Shown here: piece by piece, positions 25,030 to 33,484 of the stretch
Layout of the letters: every line of letters starts with the position of its first letter
Numbering within the stretch: position 1 is the first letter of the stretch
From: Pseudothioclava sp033100795
Lineage (GTDB): Bacteria; Pseudomonadota; Alphaproteobacteria; Rhodobacterales; Rhodobacteraceae
NCBI RefSeq assembly: GCF_033100795.1
Contig: NZ_JAWLVI010000003.1
Span: forward strand, 1 to 64,000
Direction of reading: 5' to 3'
DNA: 64,000 bases
Made by a program: the position numbers and the translations under genes
Notes under the pieces: model-generated
What the model was told of the DNA's origin: nothing
The model's input: the letters and a program-made list of their open reading frames with translations, nothing else
The model's database searches: none

Positions 25030-25668
25030 ATGCACATCAGTAACACACTGAGAGTCGCTTTCATCACGGGATTTATGGCTATTGCCGCGCCGGTCCAGGC
25101 TGACACATGCGATTATCGGCCTTCGCGCATACTTGGTGACAGTGGAAGTACAGCAGTCATCGGTGGTGGTATAGCGGTTACCTCGACCACAGGCGCAGCC
25201 ACTGCATTGGGCGTTTACACGCTGGTCAATGCTGGAAGCGGTTTGACGATGCTCGGTTCGACTATGGCGGGAGCATCGGGTGCTGGAACAATTGGGATTA
25301 TTGCTGGCACAGGTGGCGCAATTGGAACCGCAGGTGCCATTATCCTAAATCCGTTTGTCTGGGTGCCAGCAGCAATTGTAGGCGTGGGCGGTGGGGGCTT
25401 CGAGGCGGCGTGTGCATTTCTCGTAGATGAGAGAATAACTGAATACGACGAAGTTCTAGCAGTAATGCAATCCTTTGCCACACACGCCGATCCAGAGTAT
25501 TTTCGCCTTGTAACGAACGCTATCCCAGCGTTCATCAGTCTATACGACGGAGCGGGAACTTGGACACGCTACGATATTGATAACCTTTATATCGCTGATG
25601 GCGTTTTGAAACACAGAGACTGGGGACGCAATACAGTTATTGGACGAGTGGTGCTTCTCAGCGACTAG
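25030..25668 (+). CDS. Secreted glycine-rich protein of unknown function
   Basis: 212 residues. The ATG at 25030 follows GGAAGGAAAG. A signal peptide covers residues ~1-26 (LRVAFITGFMAIAAPVQADT). The centre is a long G/A/T-rich stretch with small-residue repeats (GASGAGTIGIIAGTGGAIGT), like glycine-zipper membrane-inserting segments. The C-terminal ~75 residues are soluble (EYDEVLAVMQSFATHADPEY) and contain one cysteine. Base composition is clearly lower in GC than its neighbours, a sign of transfer. It stands alone between recombinase and IS remnants. A lysogenic conversion factor, pore or toxin role is only a guess. Confidence 0.6.
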   Translation: MHISNTLRVAFITGFMAIAAPVQADTCDYRPSRILGDSGSTAVIGGGIAVTSTTGAATALGVYTLVNAGSGLTMLGSTMAGASGAGTIGIIAGTGGAIGTAGAIILNPFVWVPAAIVGVGGGGFEAACAFLVDERITEYDEVLAVMQSFATHADPEYFRLVTNAIPAFISLYDGAGTWTRYDIDNLYIADGVLKHRDWGRNTVIGRVVLLSD

Positions 25669-25740
25669 GATGCCGAGTTAACCGAAAGTGAATAAAAATA
25701 TATAAAGGTCATATAAACTGATATGACAACGCTGATAGCT

Positions 25741-26705
25741 GTCAGATCCCACGTGATTGTATACGCGCTTCCTGAACAGCTCGGGCTTTTGGCGCTGCCA
25801 GTCCTTGAGGGCGTTGATGGGCGTTCGGCCCTTCAGGGCTGATTGCGGGAGCTGGCTGTTGTAGAGGTGGACCTAGCGCAGGAGGGTCTGTTGCAGGTCC
25901 TCGCCGCTCTGGAAGCGATGGCTCTGCAAGACGTCCTCGATCCGGCCGTTGAACCTCTCGACCATGCCGTTCGTCTGTGGCCGCATCGGCGGGGTCAGGC
26001 GGTGCTCGATGCCAAGCTCGGCGCAGAGCAGGTCGAACTCGTGCTGTCCGGTGGCTGCGCGTTTGCGCAGGCCAAACAGGCGGTCGGTGAAGGCCTTGCC
26101 GCTGTCGGTGAGAACGCGGGTGATCTTCATCGGGGCCGCGCGCTCCAGGTCGCGGAGGAACCTCCGCGCGTTGGCGGCGGTCTGTGCCGGATAGATGCGC
26201 ACGAAGACCCAGCGCGTCGCCCGGTCGATGGCCACGAAGAGGTAGCGGCGGCGGTCCTCGTCGGCCATCTGGGGCAGGTATTTCACGTCGATGTGCAGGT
26301 AGCCGGGTTCGTAAGCCTTGAAGGTGCCGTGCGCGGGCTTGGGCTCCTTCGGCTTCAGCGCCTGCAAGTTGCCCACCCCATGGCGCCGCAGGCAGCGGTC
26401 GAGGCCCGAGCGGGAAACATGCGAATTGAGGAACTCGCGCGCCACGGCGAGCAGGTCGTCGAGCGGCAGGAGAGCGCCTTGCGCAGCGCCACCACGACGG
26501 CCTCCTCCGCCGGTGTCAACGTCGTCTGCAAACGATGCGGCGTGTGGCTCCGGTCGTGGACGTTTTCGCGGCCTCGCCATTTCCAGACCGTCTGCTCGGA
26601 GATCCCTTAGCGCTCGGCCACCATCCACGCCGGTTCGCTGCTCGCCTGGATTGCGGCCCGGATCTTCGGCGTCGTCGTCGCCTGCTTATGCAGAGAGATC
26701 AGCAT
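25741..26705 (-). pseudogene. Degenerate IS481-family transposase
   Basis: From ATG 26705 the minus strand reads MLISLHKQATTTPKIRAAIQ, the usual IS481-type start with its helix-turn-helix. The codon after MVAER is TAA (26607-26609) where a tyrosine is expected. A one-base loss near 26470 shifts the frame just before LLPLDDLLAVAREF. The DDE core is recognisable: HIDVKYLPQM, TDSGKAFTDRLFG and QTNGMVERFNGRIED. A second nonsense codon, TAG at 25873-25875, again replaces a tyrosine before VHLYNSQLPQSALKGRTP. Two stops and a frameshift make it dead. Terminal repeats were not identified with confidence. Confidence 0.8.
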
Positions 26706-26844
26706 GCTCCCATCCCCTCCCGCACCTCGCGCAGAACCGATCTTGCCATGAACAGAGCGGAGCGGCGAGGGTCTATGTGATCATCCGGGATGGAACAGAT
26801 AGCCAAGGTAGACGTCGTGATCATCGAAACGTTGTTGACCAATA

Positions 26845-27153
26845 AGGCTGCTGCATGCCGACGACCGGCCTAGCGAGGACCAGACGCAGGATCCGCGTAT
26901 TCTCCTCTCCATTGGGCGGGAGTAGCGTTGGCGTTGGCGAATGGATGCTGGCTATTTGAGAACAATTCAAGAACTGGCGGAAGCCGTCGGGTTGGCCGAG
27001 CGCCATGTCAGCCGCCAACTACGGTTGGCCTATCTGGCACCGAATGTGCTGAAGCGGCTGACCTGCGGGCGAGAGGCGTCGGCGGTCAGCCTGTACGATT
27101 TGTGTTTTGTGGCAGGGGAGGTTTGGGGCGAACAGGTGGGGCGGGTGTTATGA
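26845..27153 (+). pseudogene. Decayed paralogue of the recombinase-associated HTH gene
   Basis: From about 26941 the frame reads TIQELAEAVGLAERHVSRQL, then LAPNVLKRLTCGREASAVSL, almost the same as the intact gene at 24517-24900. DNA identity extends upstream (gaccagacgcaggatccgcg against gatcaggcccaagatccgca) but in a broken frame with stops. The 5' third and the recombinase that should precede it are missing. It is the tail of a second serine-recombinase cassette left by an older integration, next to the dead IS481 element. Confidence 0.75.
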
Positions 27154-27250
27154 ATTCAGCGGCCGCGATTCCCTCCGTTGCTTCGGCAAGCATCGCCTAC
27201 TAACTTCAACCAAATGATCGGTGGCGGGCTTCAACGAAGGGGAACAGTCT

Positions 27251-27682
27251 ATGGCTGGCAGCGTGAATAAGGTGATCATCGTCGGCAACCTGGGCGCGGA
27301 CCCAGATGTTCGAGACCTGCCAAGCGGCCAAAAAGTGGCCAACCTGCGAGTAGCTACCAGTGAACAGTGGACAGATCGTGCTTCAGGTGAAAAACGCGAG
27401 CGAACGGAATGGCATACCGTCAGCGTCTTTGACCAGAATGCCGCACAATACGCTCAAAATTACCTGAAAAAGGGAAATAAGGTCTATATCGAAGGCCGAG
27501 TAGAAACGCGAAAATGGCAGGCACAATCAGGTGAAGATCGCTACAGCACAGAAATTATTGTGAACCAAATCGGTGGAAAGCTGATTGGCCTATCTGATAG
27601 ACAAGAAGCACGGGGGAACGAAGAATACGACCGTAACCATTCTACATTGCCGCCTGCAATCGATGACGTGATACCATTCTAG
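27251..27682 (+). CDS. ssb: Single-stranded DNA-binding protein
   Basis: 143 residues. The OB-fold is typical: MAGSVNKVIIVGNLGADPDV, then TEWHTVSVFDQNAAQYAQNY and KKGNKVYIEGRVETRKWQAQ. The protein ends in DDVIPF, the acidic tip that docks SSB partners such as RecQ. The linker is short. Base composition is lower in GC than the chromosome, so it is probably an acquired copy and not the housekeeping gene. It lies 107 bases upstream of the RecQ-type gene in the same direction, so it may belong to the same unit. Confidence 0.9.
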   Translation: MAGSVNKVIIVGNLGADPDVRDLPSGQKVANLRVATSEQWTDRASGEKRERTEWHTVSVFDQNAAQYAQNYLKKGNKVYIEGRVETRKWQAQSGEDRYSTEIIVNQIGGKLIGLSDRQEARGNEEYDRNHSTLPPAIDDVIPF

Positions 27683-27789
27683 AAGGCAGTTGCAACACTC
27701 GGCGCGTCTGAAGATTTCCATCCCAATCTAGCTAAGGGAGGTCCAGCCCTTCCGGAAGCTATTGAACATGACAAAAACAGGATGAACGC

Positions 27790-29889
27790 GTGACTGATCA
27801 GGCAGCCGCTCTCGAACTTCTCAGGCTTGCACTTTGCAATGGAGCCGCCGAGTTCCGCGATGGGCAGTGGGATGCGATTGATGCACTTGTGAACCGGCGA
27901 GAGCGGTTGCTCGTGGTCCAGCGGACCGGGTGGGGCAAGAGCTCCGTCTACTTCATCTCGACACGCATCCTTCGCGACCGCGGACGCGGACCAACTCTCA
28001 TCGTGTCCCCGCTCTTAGCTTTGATGCGCAACCAGATCGAAGCCGCAGAGCGGCTAGGGGTCCGCGCGCGCACCGTCAACTCGACCAACCGAGACGATTG
28101 GCCTGACGTCGAGCGTGCCGTCAGGAGGAACGAAGTAGATGCGCTGCTGGTGTCGCCTGAGCGCCTCGCAAATGAGGAATTCGTGGAGAAGGTTTTGCTG
28201 CCTATAGCTGAGCGGATCGGTCTGCTCGTGGTAGATGAGGCGCATTGCATTTCCGACTGGGGTCACGATTTTCGTCCGGACTATCGCCGACTCGTCAACA
28301 TCTTGCAGCGCATGCCCGCCAACGTCCCGATCCTCGGCACCACCGCCACCGCGAACAACCGCGTGATCGAGGATGTTCACAACCAGCTTGGTGACATCGG
28401 CATTCAGCGTGGAAGCCTGATGCGCAGCACCCTCGCCCTGCAGACTGTTCAACTGCCAACCCAAGCCGCACGGTTGGCATGGATGGCAGAGCACGTCAGT
28501 GCTTTACCCGGAACCGGGATCGTCTACACGCTCACGAAGCGAGACGCGAAGCAGGTTGCCGACTGGCTACAATTGCATGGGATCGATGCCCGAGCGTATT
28601 TCAGCGGCGTGGTTGGCGATGGCTTTCAGGACTCGGATGCGTATCGTCAGCACCTCGAACGCAAACTGTTCAACAACGAAATAAAGGCTCTGGTCGCAAC
28701 AACTGCGCTCGGAATGGGCTATGACAAACCCGATCTTGGATTCGTCGTACATTACCAAGCGCCGGGCTCAATCGTCGCATACTACCAGCAGGTCGGTCGT
28801 GCCGGTCGCGCCATAGACCATGCCGTCGGTGTGCTGATGTCGGGCGAGGAAGACTCGCAAATCCATGATTACTTCAGGAAAAGCGCATTCCCCAAGGAGA
28901 GGTGGGTCCTCGCCATTCTGGAGGCGCTTGAGGAAAGTGATGGTCTGAGCGTCCTGCAACTTGAAGAGGCCGTCAACCTACGGCGTGGCCAGATTGAGCA
29001 GGTGCTCAAGTTCCTTTCGGTGGAGAACCCGGCGCCGGTCCTCAAGTCAGGCTCAACATGGCAGCGGACACCCGTGCCCTATCGAATGGACCACGAAAAG
29101 ATCGAGCGCTTGACCGGACAACGCGAGACAGAATGGGAAGAAGTCAAGAGCTACGTCGCAGCGCAGAGCTGCTTGATGGAGTTCCTGGCAAAAGCGCTCG
29201 ATGATGCCGATCCTCAACCATGCGGAAAATGTGCCAAGTGTCTGGGGCGACCGATTGTAGACCCGGACTTCACCCGTGAGATAGCTATCTCAGCCGCGCG
29301 ATACCTCCGTCACGCGGAACTAGAGCTGGAGTGCAACAAACAGGTCGCCAGGAACGCACTGCGCAAATACGGGCTCAGCGGGAACATCCCCGCAGCACTC
29401 CGCGCCGAAACCGGTCGGATCCTGTCGCGATGGGGCGACGCCGGCTGGGGACAGTTGGTCGCCGCCGACAAGCACGCTGGCTACTTCCGAGACGAACTGG
29501 TCCATGCAGTCACGGAGATGCTGAACGATCGCTGGCGGCCCACGCCAAGACCGGCATGGGTGACCTGTGTGCCCTCGTTGAACAATCCCACTCTCGTTCC
29601 CGACTTCGCCCACCGTCTTGCCGACGCACTGGGACTGCCGTTCAAACCGGTGGTAAAGAAGGTAAAGGGAAACGAGCCACAGAAAGTGCAGCAGAACAGA
29701 TTTCATCAGTGCAGGAACCTGGACGGCGTCTTTGAGATCGACGGACCGGTGCCAGCTGGCCCCGTGTTGCTGGTGGATGATGTAGTCGACTCTGCTTGGA
29801 CGCTAACGATTGCCTCTGCCCTTCTTCGAAACGCCGGCAGTGGCCCCGTTTGGCCTTGCGCTCTCACAACCTCGAGCATTGGGGCCTAG
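27790..29889 (+). CDS. RecQ-type helicase with C-terminal phosphoribosyltransferase domain (PsyrT-like)
   Basis: 699 residues from GTG 27790 (AGGA upstream). The helicase core has Walker A VQRTGWGKSSVYF near residue 43, the DEAH box VVDEAHCISDWGHDFRPDY near 148, and motif VI QQVGRAGRA near 337. A cysteine pair CGKCAKC lies near 477. The last ~130 residues are a type I phosphoribosyltransferase fold with the PRPP loop VLLVDDVVDSAWTLT near 658-672. This fusion next to a DprA-like gene is the layout of PsyrTA, where it is the toxin. Known pairs inhibit growth and some protect against phage; activity here is untested. Confidence 0.85.
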   Translation: MTDQAAALELLRLALCNGAAEFRDGQWDAIDALVNRRERLLVVQRTGWGKSSVYFISTRILRDRGRGPTLIVSPLLALMRNQIEAAERLGVRARTVNSTNRDDWPDVERAVRRNEVDALLVSPERLANEEFVEKVLLPIAERIGLLVVDEAHCISDWGHDFRPDYRRLVNILQRMPANVPILGTTATANNRVIEDVHNQLGDIGIQRGSLMRSTLALQTVQLPTQAARLAWMAEHVSALPGTGIVYTLTKRDAKQVADWLQLHGIDARAYFSGVVGDGFQDSDAYRQHLERKLFNNEIKALVATTALGMGYDKPDLGFVVHYQAPGSIVAYYQQVGRAGRAIDHAVGVLMSGEEDSQIHDYFRKSAFPKERWVLAILEALEESDGLSVLQLEEAVNLRRGQIEQVLKFLSVENPAPVLKSGSTWQRTPVPYRMDHEKIERLTGQRETEWEEVKSYVAAQSCLMEFLAKALDDADPQPCGKCAKCLGRPIVDPDFTREIAISAARYLRHAELELECNKQVARNALRKYGLSGNIPAALRAETGRILSRWGDAGWGQLVAADKHAGYFRDELVHAVTEMLNDRWRPTPRPAWVTCVPSLNNPTLVPDFAHRLADALGLPFKPVVKKVKGNEPQKVQQNRFHQCRNLDGVFEIDGPVPAGPVLLVDDVVDSAWTLTIASALLRNAGSGPVWPCALTTSSIGA

Positions 29890-29890
29890 A

Positions 29891-31216
29891 ATGAACCTGA
29901 GTTCCCAAGCACAAGCGATCATCCTCCTCACAGTCCCCTTTGGCAAGACAGACGCCAAGCCACTATCGGTCAGGGAATGGGGACGGTTCGCTCTCTGGCT
30001 CAAGGACCATGAACTGGAGCCATCGCGACTCCTCAAGGGTGACCCGCAATCCCTTCTTTCCGGCTGGATGGACCGTACCGTCACCCTGCAAAGGATCGAA
30101 GGCCTGCTGGATCGTGGCGCAGCACTCGGCCTGGCGTTGGAAAAATGGCAGCGGGCTGGGCTATGGTTCGTTACCCGATCTGAGCCCGACTATCCGGAAA
30201 GACTTAAGCGCAGGCTGCGCCTTGACTCTCCTCCGGTACTCTTTGGTTGCGGCAACAAAACGCTTCTCAACAAAGGCGGCGTCGCGGTGGTGGGATCCCG
30301 TGATGCCGACGAAGCAGACCTCAACTTCTCAGCGAGTTTGGCTCGAGCCGCCGCCAACCAAGGTCTGTCGGTGATTTCCGGCGGTGCTCGTGGCGTGGAC
30401 GAGAGCGCGATGCTCAGCGCCCTCGAAAGTGAGGGCACATCAGTCGGAGTGCTGGCAGATAGCCTTCTTCGCGCAGCGACATCTGCGAAATATCGCAAGC
30501 ACCTGCTCGCCGGCGACTTGGTTTTGGTCTCGCCGTTCAACCCGGAGGCCGGCTTCAACGTCGGCAATGCCATGGCAAGGAACAAGCATATCTACTGTCT
30601 GTCCGATGCTGCCGTGGTCGTGAACAGCACGCCCGACAAGGGAGGCACCTGGAACGGCGCGATTGAAGACCTGAAAAGCGAATGGGTACCACTCTGGGTG
30701 CAGCCGAAGGACGACCCTGCATCCGGCAACGCGGCGTTGGTCCAGAAGGGTGCGCGCTGGTTTCCGCGAGATGTGCCGGTGCTGTCAACCTTGTGGGAAA
30801 TGGTTGCCGGCGGGGATGCGGCACCCGAAGAAGCGGGATTACCGCTACTGCAATCCGAGACGGTGAACGCTGCTGCTGAAACAGCCACTACACCCACGAA
30901 GGCCACTTCTGCAGAGAGTGATGATGGGGCTGCCGATGCGCCGCCCCCAGGCAATCCCATCGCGAAGACCGACGCAGACTACAGCTCTTCAGAACCTGCG
31001 AGCGACTTCTACAGCTTGTTTCTCCTGCGCTTGCGGGAGTTAACCGATGGCGACCCAATGAATGTCGAGGATATCGCTGCGCGTCTAGAGTTGGAGAAAG
31101 CGCAAGTAAACGCCTGGCTGAAGCGGGGAACTGCGGACGGGCAGATAAGGAAGATAAGCAAACCTGTTCGCTATCAGTCAGCATCGTCTGAGGAGCGACA
31201 AGCATCCCTTTTTTGA
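29891..31216 (+). CDS. DprA-like protein (PsyrA-like antitoxin candidate)
   Basis: 441 residues; ATG 29891 comes one base after the RecQ-type stop, so translation is coupled. The DprA/Smf Rossmann fold appears in VAVVGSRDADEADLNFSASL, VISGGARGVDESAMLSALES, and PFNPEAGFNVGNAMARNKHI. An acidic, A/T-rich linker follows (~345-395), then a C-terminal winged helix (MNVEDIAARLELEKAQVNAW). Chromosomal DprA loads RecA in transformation; this one is longer and paired with a RecQ-phosphoribosyltransferase, so it more likely acts as the partner or antitoxin of that protein. Confidence 0.82.
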   Translation: MNLSSQAQAIILLTVPFGKTDAKPLSVREWGRFALWLKDHELEPSRLLKGDPQSLLSGWMDRTVTLQRIEGLLDRGAALGLALEKWQRAGLWFVTRSEPDYPERLKRRLRLDSPPVLFGCGNKTLLNKGGVAVVGSRDADEADLNFSASLARAAANQGLSVISGGARGVDESAMLSALESEGTSVGVLADSLLRAATSAKYRKHLLAGDLVLVSPFNPEAGFNVGNAMARNKHIYCLSDAAVVVNSTPDKGGTWNGAIEDLKSEWVPLWVQPKDDPASGNAALVQKGARWFPRDVPVLSTLWEMVAGGDAAPEEAGLPLLQSETVNAAAETATTPTKATSAESDDGAADAPPPGNPIAKTDADYSSSEPASDFYSLFLLRLRELTDGDPMNVEDIAARLELEKAQVNAWLKRGTADGQIRKISKPVRYQSASSEERQASLF

Positions 31217-31595
31217 CAGCGGTAAATTGGCATAAAGCTAAGGCGATTTTGAGGTGCCATGTAACGATTTTAGGCTGATATGATCACTGTCGGCTTGTTT
31301 CTGCTTTCGGACCTCGGTTCAAGTATCAAATTGGGCAGCATGCCCTGCAAATTGCGCTCCAACCCGCACGACCACGCCGCCTTCTGGTGTCTCTGTTCGC
31401 ACCGAGAGCAGACGAACCCGCTGCAACTGCGGCGCAATTCGATTTCGCCAACTTACTGAAAGTGCGTTACTTTTTGAATCCGCCTCGATTTGGGTGAAGG
31501 GCGGATGGAAAGAGACGCGGGGCGTTCAGAGACCGATTTCTGCCCAATCGCCAGTCTCCGAAAGTCGGACGGCCTCACTAAACTCCTTTGAAACA
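31217..31595. other. About 380 bases without a convincing gene, between the DprA-like gene and tRNA-Ser
   Basis: No complete gene is visible. On the minus strand near 31330-31440 a short open stretch reads QLQRVRLLSVRTETPEGGVV without a start or a continuing frame; it might be a remnant of an element that once adjoined the tRNA, but I cannot assign it. The region marks the junction between the accessory zone and the chromosome backbone. Confidence 0.4.
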
Positions 31596-31597
31596 AA

Positions 31598-31622
31598 AAG
31601 AAAAAAGGCCCCGTCAGGGACC
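31598..31622 (-). terminator. Terminator downstream of tRNA-Ser
   Basis: On the minus strand GGTCCC, loop TGAC, GGGGCC (31622-31607) forms a six-pair stem with one G-U pair, followed at once by TTTTTT and more T's. It begins 25 bases after the tRNA 3' end, as expected for a tRNA transcript terminator. Confidence 0.75.
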
Positions 31623-31647
31623 TCATATCGGTTTTGCAATGTGCAAG

Positions 31648-31737
31648 TGGCGGACGGGAAGGGATTCGAACCCTCGAGACGGTTCCCCGCCTACACACTT
31701 TCCAGGCGTGCGCCTTCGACCACTCGGCCACCCGTCC
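31648..31737 (-). tRNA. tRNA-Ser (anticodon GGA)
   Basis: Acceptor strand GGACGGG pairs with CCCGTCC, followed by discriminator G and an encoded CCA ending at 31648. The D arm is GCCGAGTGGTCGAAGGC, the anticodon loop CTGGAAA gives GGA, a long variable arm follows (GCGGGGAACCGTCTC), and the T arm is GAGGGTTCGAATCCCTT. Total length about 90 bases, as usual for serine tRNA. Its 3' end faces the PsyrTA-like region, which is the typical edge for integrated islands, though no att repeat was found in the window. Confidence 0.95.
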
Positions 31738-31888
31738 GCCGGCGGGTCTATCCGAAACCATGTGCAGGATGCAAGGGGCTGGTGCGCTTAATTTCGATCA
31801 ATCGCGCCAGCATATATGGGCGTCGCTTGTCATGGGCTTTGCCCCCCTCTAGCATGGGGTTCGCGGGCGAAGGGCTGGCAGAGGAACG

Positions 31889-33010
31889 ATGGATCGCAAA
31901 GCAATGAAAGACCACTCTTCGGGACACGAGACAGCCCCTGCCCTTACGCACGAGCGGCGGCGTGAGCCGCGGCAACTTACAAATGTGCTACTGGGCATTA
32001 TCGCCTTTGCGCTGGTGCTGTTCTTGCTGGTGCAGGCGCGGTTTATCCTGATCTCTCTGGCAATCGCGATTATCCTGTTCTCGCTGACCTCCGAGGCGAT
32101 CAACACTATGCGCAAGGTCCATGTCGGGCCGGTTCGCATTCCGAACTGGCTGGCCTCGCTTGTTGCTCTGGCGATGATCGCCTCGGGGCTATTGTCGCTC
32201 TCGGCAATTCTGATCTCGCAGGCGAACGAGGTCGTTACGATGATCCTGGCCTATGCCGAGCCCGCGCAGCGAGCATTCGCCCAGATGTTCCGCTGGATGG
32301 GAACCGATGTCGAGGCAGCCGTGCTGGATTCGATGCGCAATTTTCAGGTCGCGGGATACCTCAGCTCACTGGCCGGACAGGCCTCGAACCTCTTGTCCGC
32401 AACCGTCCTTATCACGCTGTTTGTCGGCTTCCTCTTTGCCGAGCGCATCTGGTTTCACGCAAAACTTGTAAGCCTGATGGGTGACGAGACATCGGCGCGG
32501 CATGTAGCGCGAATGGGTGCCTCGATCATGCATAGGGTCAACCGCTATCTGCTGGTGAAAGCGATGGTTTCAGTGATCACCGCCGCAGCCGTTTACGGCG
32601 TATTTGTCGTGGGCGGCTTCGGCCTGGCGATGCCTGTCGCGATTCTGACATTCGCGCTGAATTTCATCCCCTCGATTGGCTCGATCATCTCGACAGTAGT
32701 GGCCGCGCTGGCGGTCTATGTGCTGACGCAGAACGTCTCGAGCGCCTTCGGGGTGTTTCTTGTGACCGGCTCGATCCAGTTCGTGATCGGCAATATCATC
32801 GACCCGATGCTGATGGGGCACGCGCTGCGGCTCTCGTCCTTCGGGATCATCATCTCGCTGGCCTTCTGGGGCGCGGTCTGGGGGCTGCCGGGGATGTTTC
32901 TGGCAGTGCCGATCATGGTGGCGCTGATGATCGTCTGCGCGCAGTCCCCGACGCTGCGCCCGCTGGCGGTGATCCTGTCGCGCGAAGGCCTGCCTGAACA
33001 AGAGGATTAA
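31889..33010 (+). CDS. AI-2E family transporter (PerM-type permease)
   Basis: 373 residues, ATG 31889 with GAGGAAC upstream. Hydrophobic segments lie at about 33-60 (LLGIIAFALVLFLLVQARFI), 85-115, 165-185 (VLITLFVGFLFAERI), 225-300 (VITAAAVYGVFVVGGFGLAM) and 310-350. FIPSIGSIISTVVAAL and GHALRLSSFGIIISLAFWGA are family signatures. Members export small molecules or work as antiporters at the inner membrane; the substrate cannot be predicted. It stands alone between tRNA-Ser and ssrA in what looks like core chromosome. Confidence 0.88.
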   Translation: MDRKAMKDHSSGHETAPALTHERRREPRQLTNVLLGIIAFALVLFLLVQARFILISLAIAIILFSLTSEAINTMRKVHVGPVRIPNWLASLVALAMIASGLLSLSAILISQANEVVTMILAYAEPAQRAFAQMFRWMGTDVEAAVLDSMRNFQVAGYLSSLAGQASNLLSATVLITLFVGFLFAERIWFHAKLVSLMGDETSARHVARMGASIMHRVNRYLLVKAMVSVITAAAVYGVFVVGGFGLAMPVAILTFALNFIPSIGSIISTVVAALAVYVLTQNVSSAFGVFLVTGSIQFVIGNIIDPMLMGHALRLSSFGIIISLAFWGAVWGLPGMFLAVPIMVALMIVCAQSPTLRPLAVILSREGLPEQED

Positions 33011-33057
33011 TCCGGCGCGCGGGCGCCGCCAGCCCCGGCTTTATTTGAGGCGCCGCC

Positions 33058-33086
33058 TTGAAGCCTCGCGCAGGGGGCCGTATATT
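33058..33086 (+). promoter_or_regulatory. Promoter of the tmRNA gene
   Basis: TTGAAG (33058-33063) and TATATT (33081-33086) with a 17-base spacer form a good sigma-70 promoter. Transcription would start near 33093, just upstream of the acceptor piece of the permuted ssrA gene. Confidence 0.6.
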
Positions 33087-33092
33087 GGTCAC

Positions 33093-33420
33093 GTCCTTTC
33101 GGGGACTATGGACATAAACGCGCATGTAATAAACGGATCGGACCCGGGGGCGGTACCCGGCGGCTCCACCAGACATCCCTCATTGGGGGCGAATGGGGCC
33201 GAAACAGGATCGACGAACGTCTAAAGATGTTAGCTTTGTCTCGGTGAGCTACCACCGTTATCGGTGCAAAACGTACAGTTGCCAATGACAACCGTGCTCC
33301 GGCAATGGCTCTGGCTGCGTAAGCAGTTCGGGTCGCCGAAACTTAAGTCCTAGCGCTTAGCAGCCCTAGGCGGGGTTCGCAGGTACCTGGCAACAGAAAC
33401 CTGCACTTCCCTCCCCCGTT
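33093..33420 (+). ncRNA. ssrA: Transfer-messenger RNA, circularly permuted two-piece alphaproteobacterial form
   Basis: The acceptor piece comes first: a T arm (GGACCCGGGGGCGGTACC) and CGGCTCCACCA, the CCA ending at 33171. About 23 bases of spacer follow. The coding piece starts near 33195 with GGGGCCGAAACAGGATCGAC, whose GGGGCCG pairs with CGGCTCC of the acceptor piece. The tag frame at 33281-33322 reads ANDNRAPAMALAA then TAA. This gene order and two-piece processing are known for alphaproteobacteria. The RNA rescues stalled ribosomes and tags the peptide for proteolysis. Outer ends are approximate. Confidence 0.93.
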
Positions 33421-33484
33421 CATGCAAAGAAAATCTACAATCGCGCCCTTGGCATCGCGCGAAGACTTGCTGTCTGACGTGGGC

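Noticed and set aside
29891..31216. Housekeeping dprA of natural competence
   Set aside because: The protein is longer than usual, has an acidic linker and a coupled RecQ-phosphoribosyltransferase, and lies in a mobile zone, which fits the PsyrA role better.
31330..31440. Minus-strand stretch resembling the tail of a serine recombinase or other integrase
   Set aside because: Only about 35 residues, no start, stop codons nearby, and no catalytic motif. The resemblance is too weak to annotate as a remnant gene.
32570..33001. Long minus-strand and plus-strand open frames overlapping the AI-2E, flavoenzyme and denitrification genes
   Set aside because: In this GC-rich genome antisense frames stay open by codon bias. 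Their translations are low in hydrophobic order, rich in R, H and P, and lack ribosome sites.
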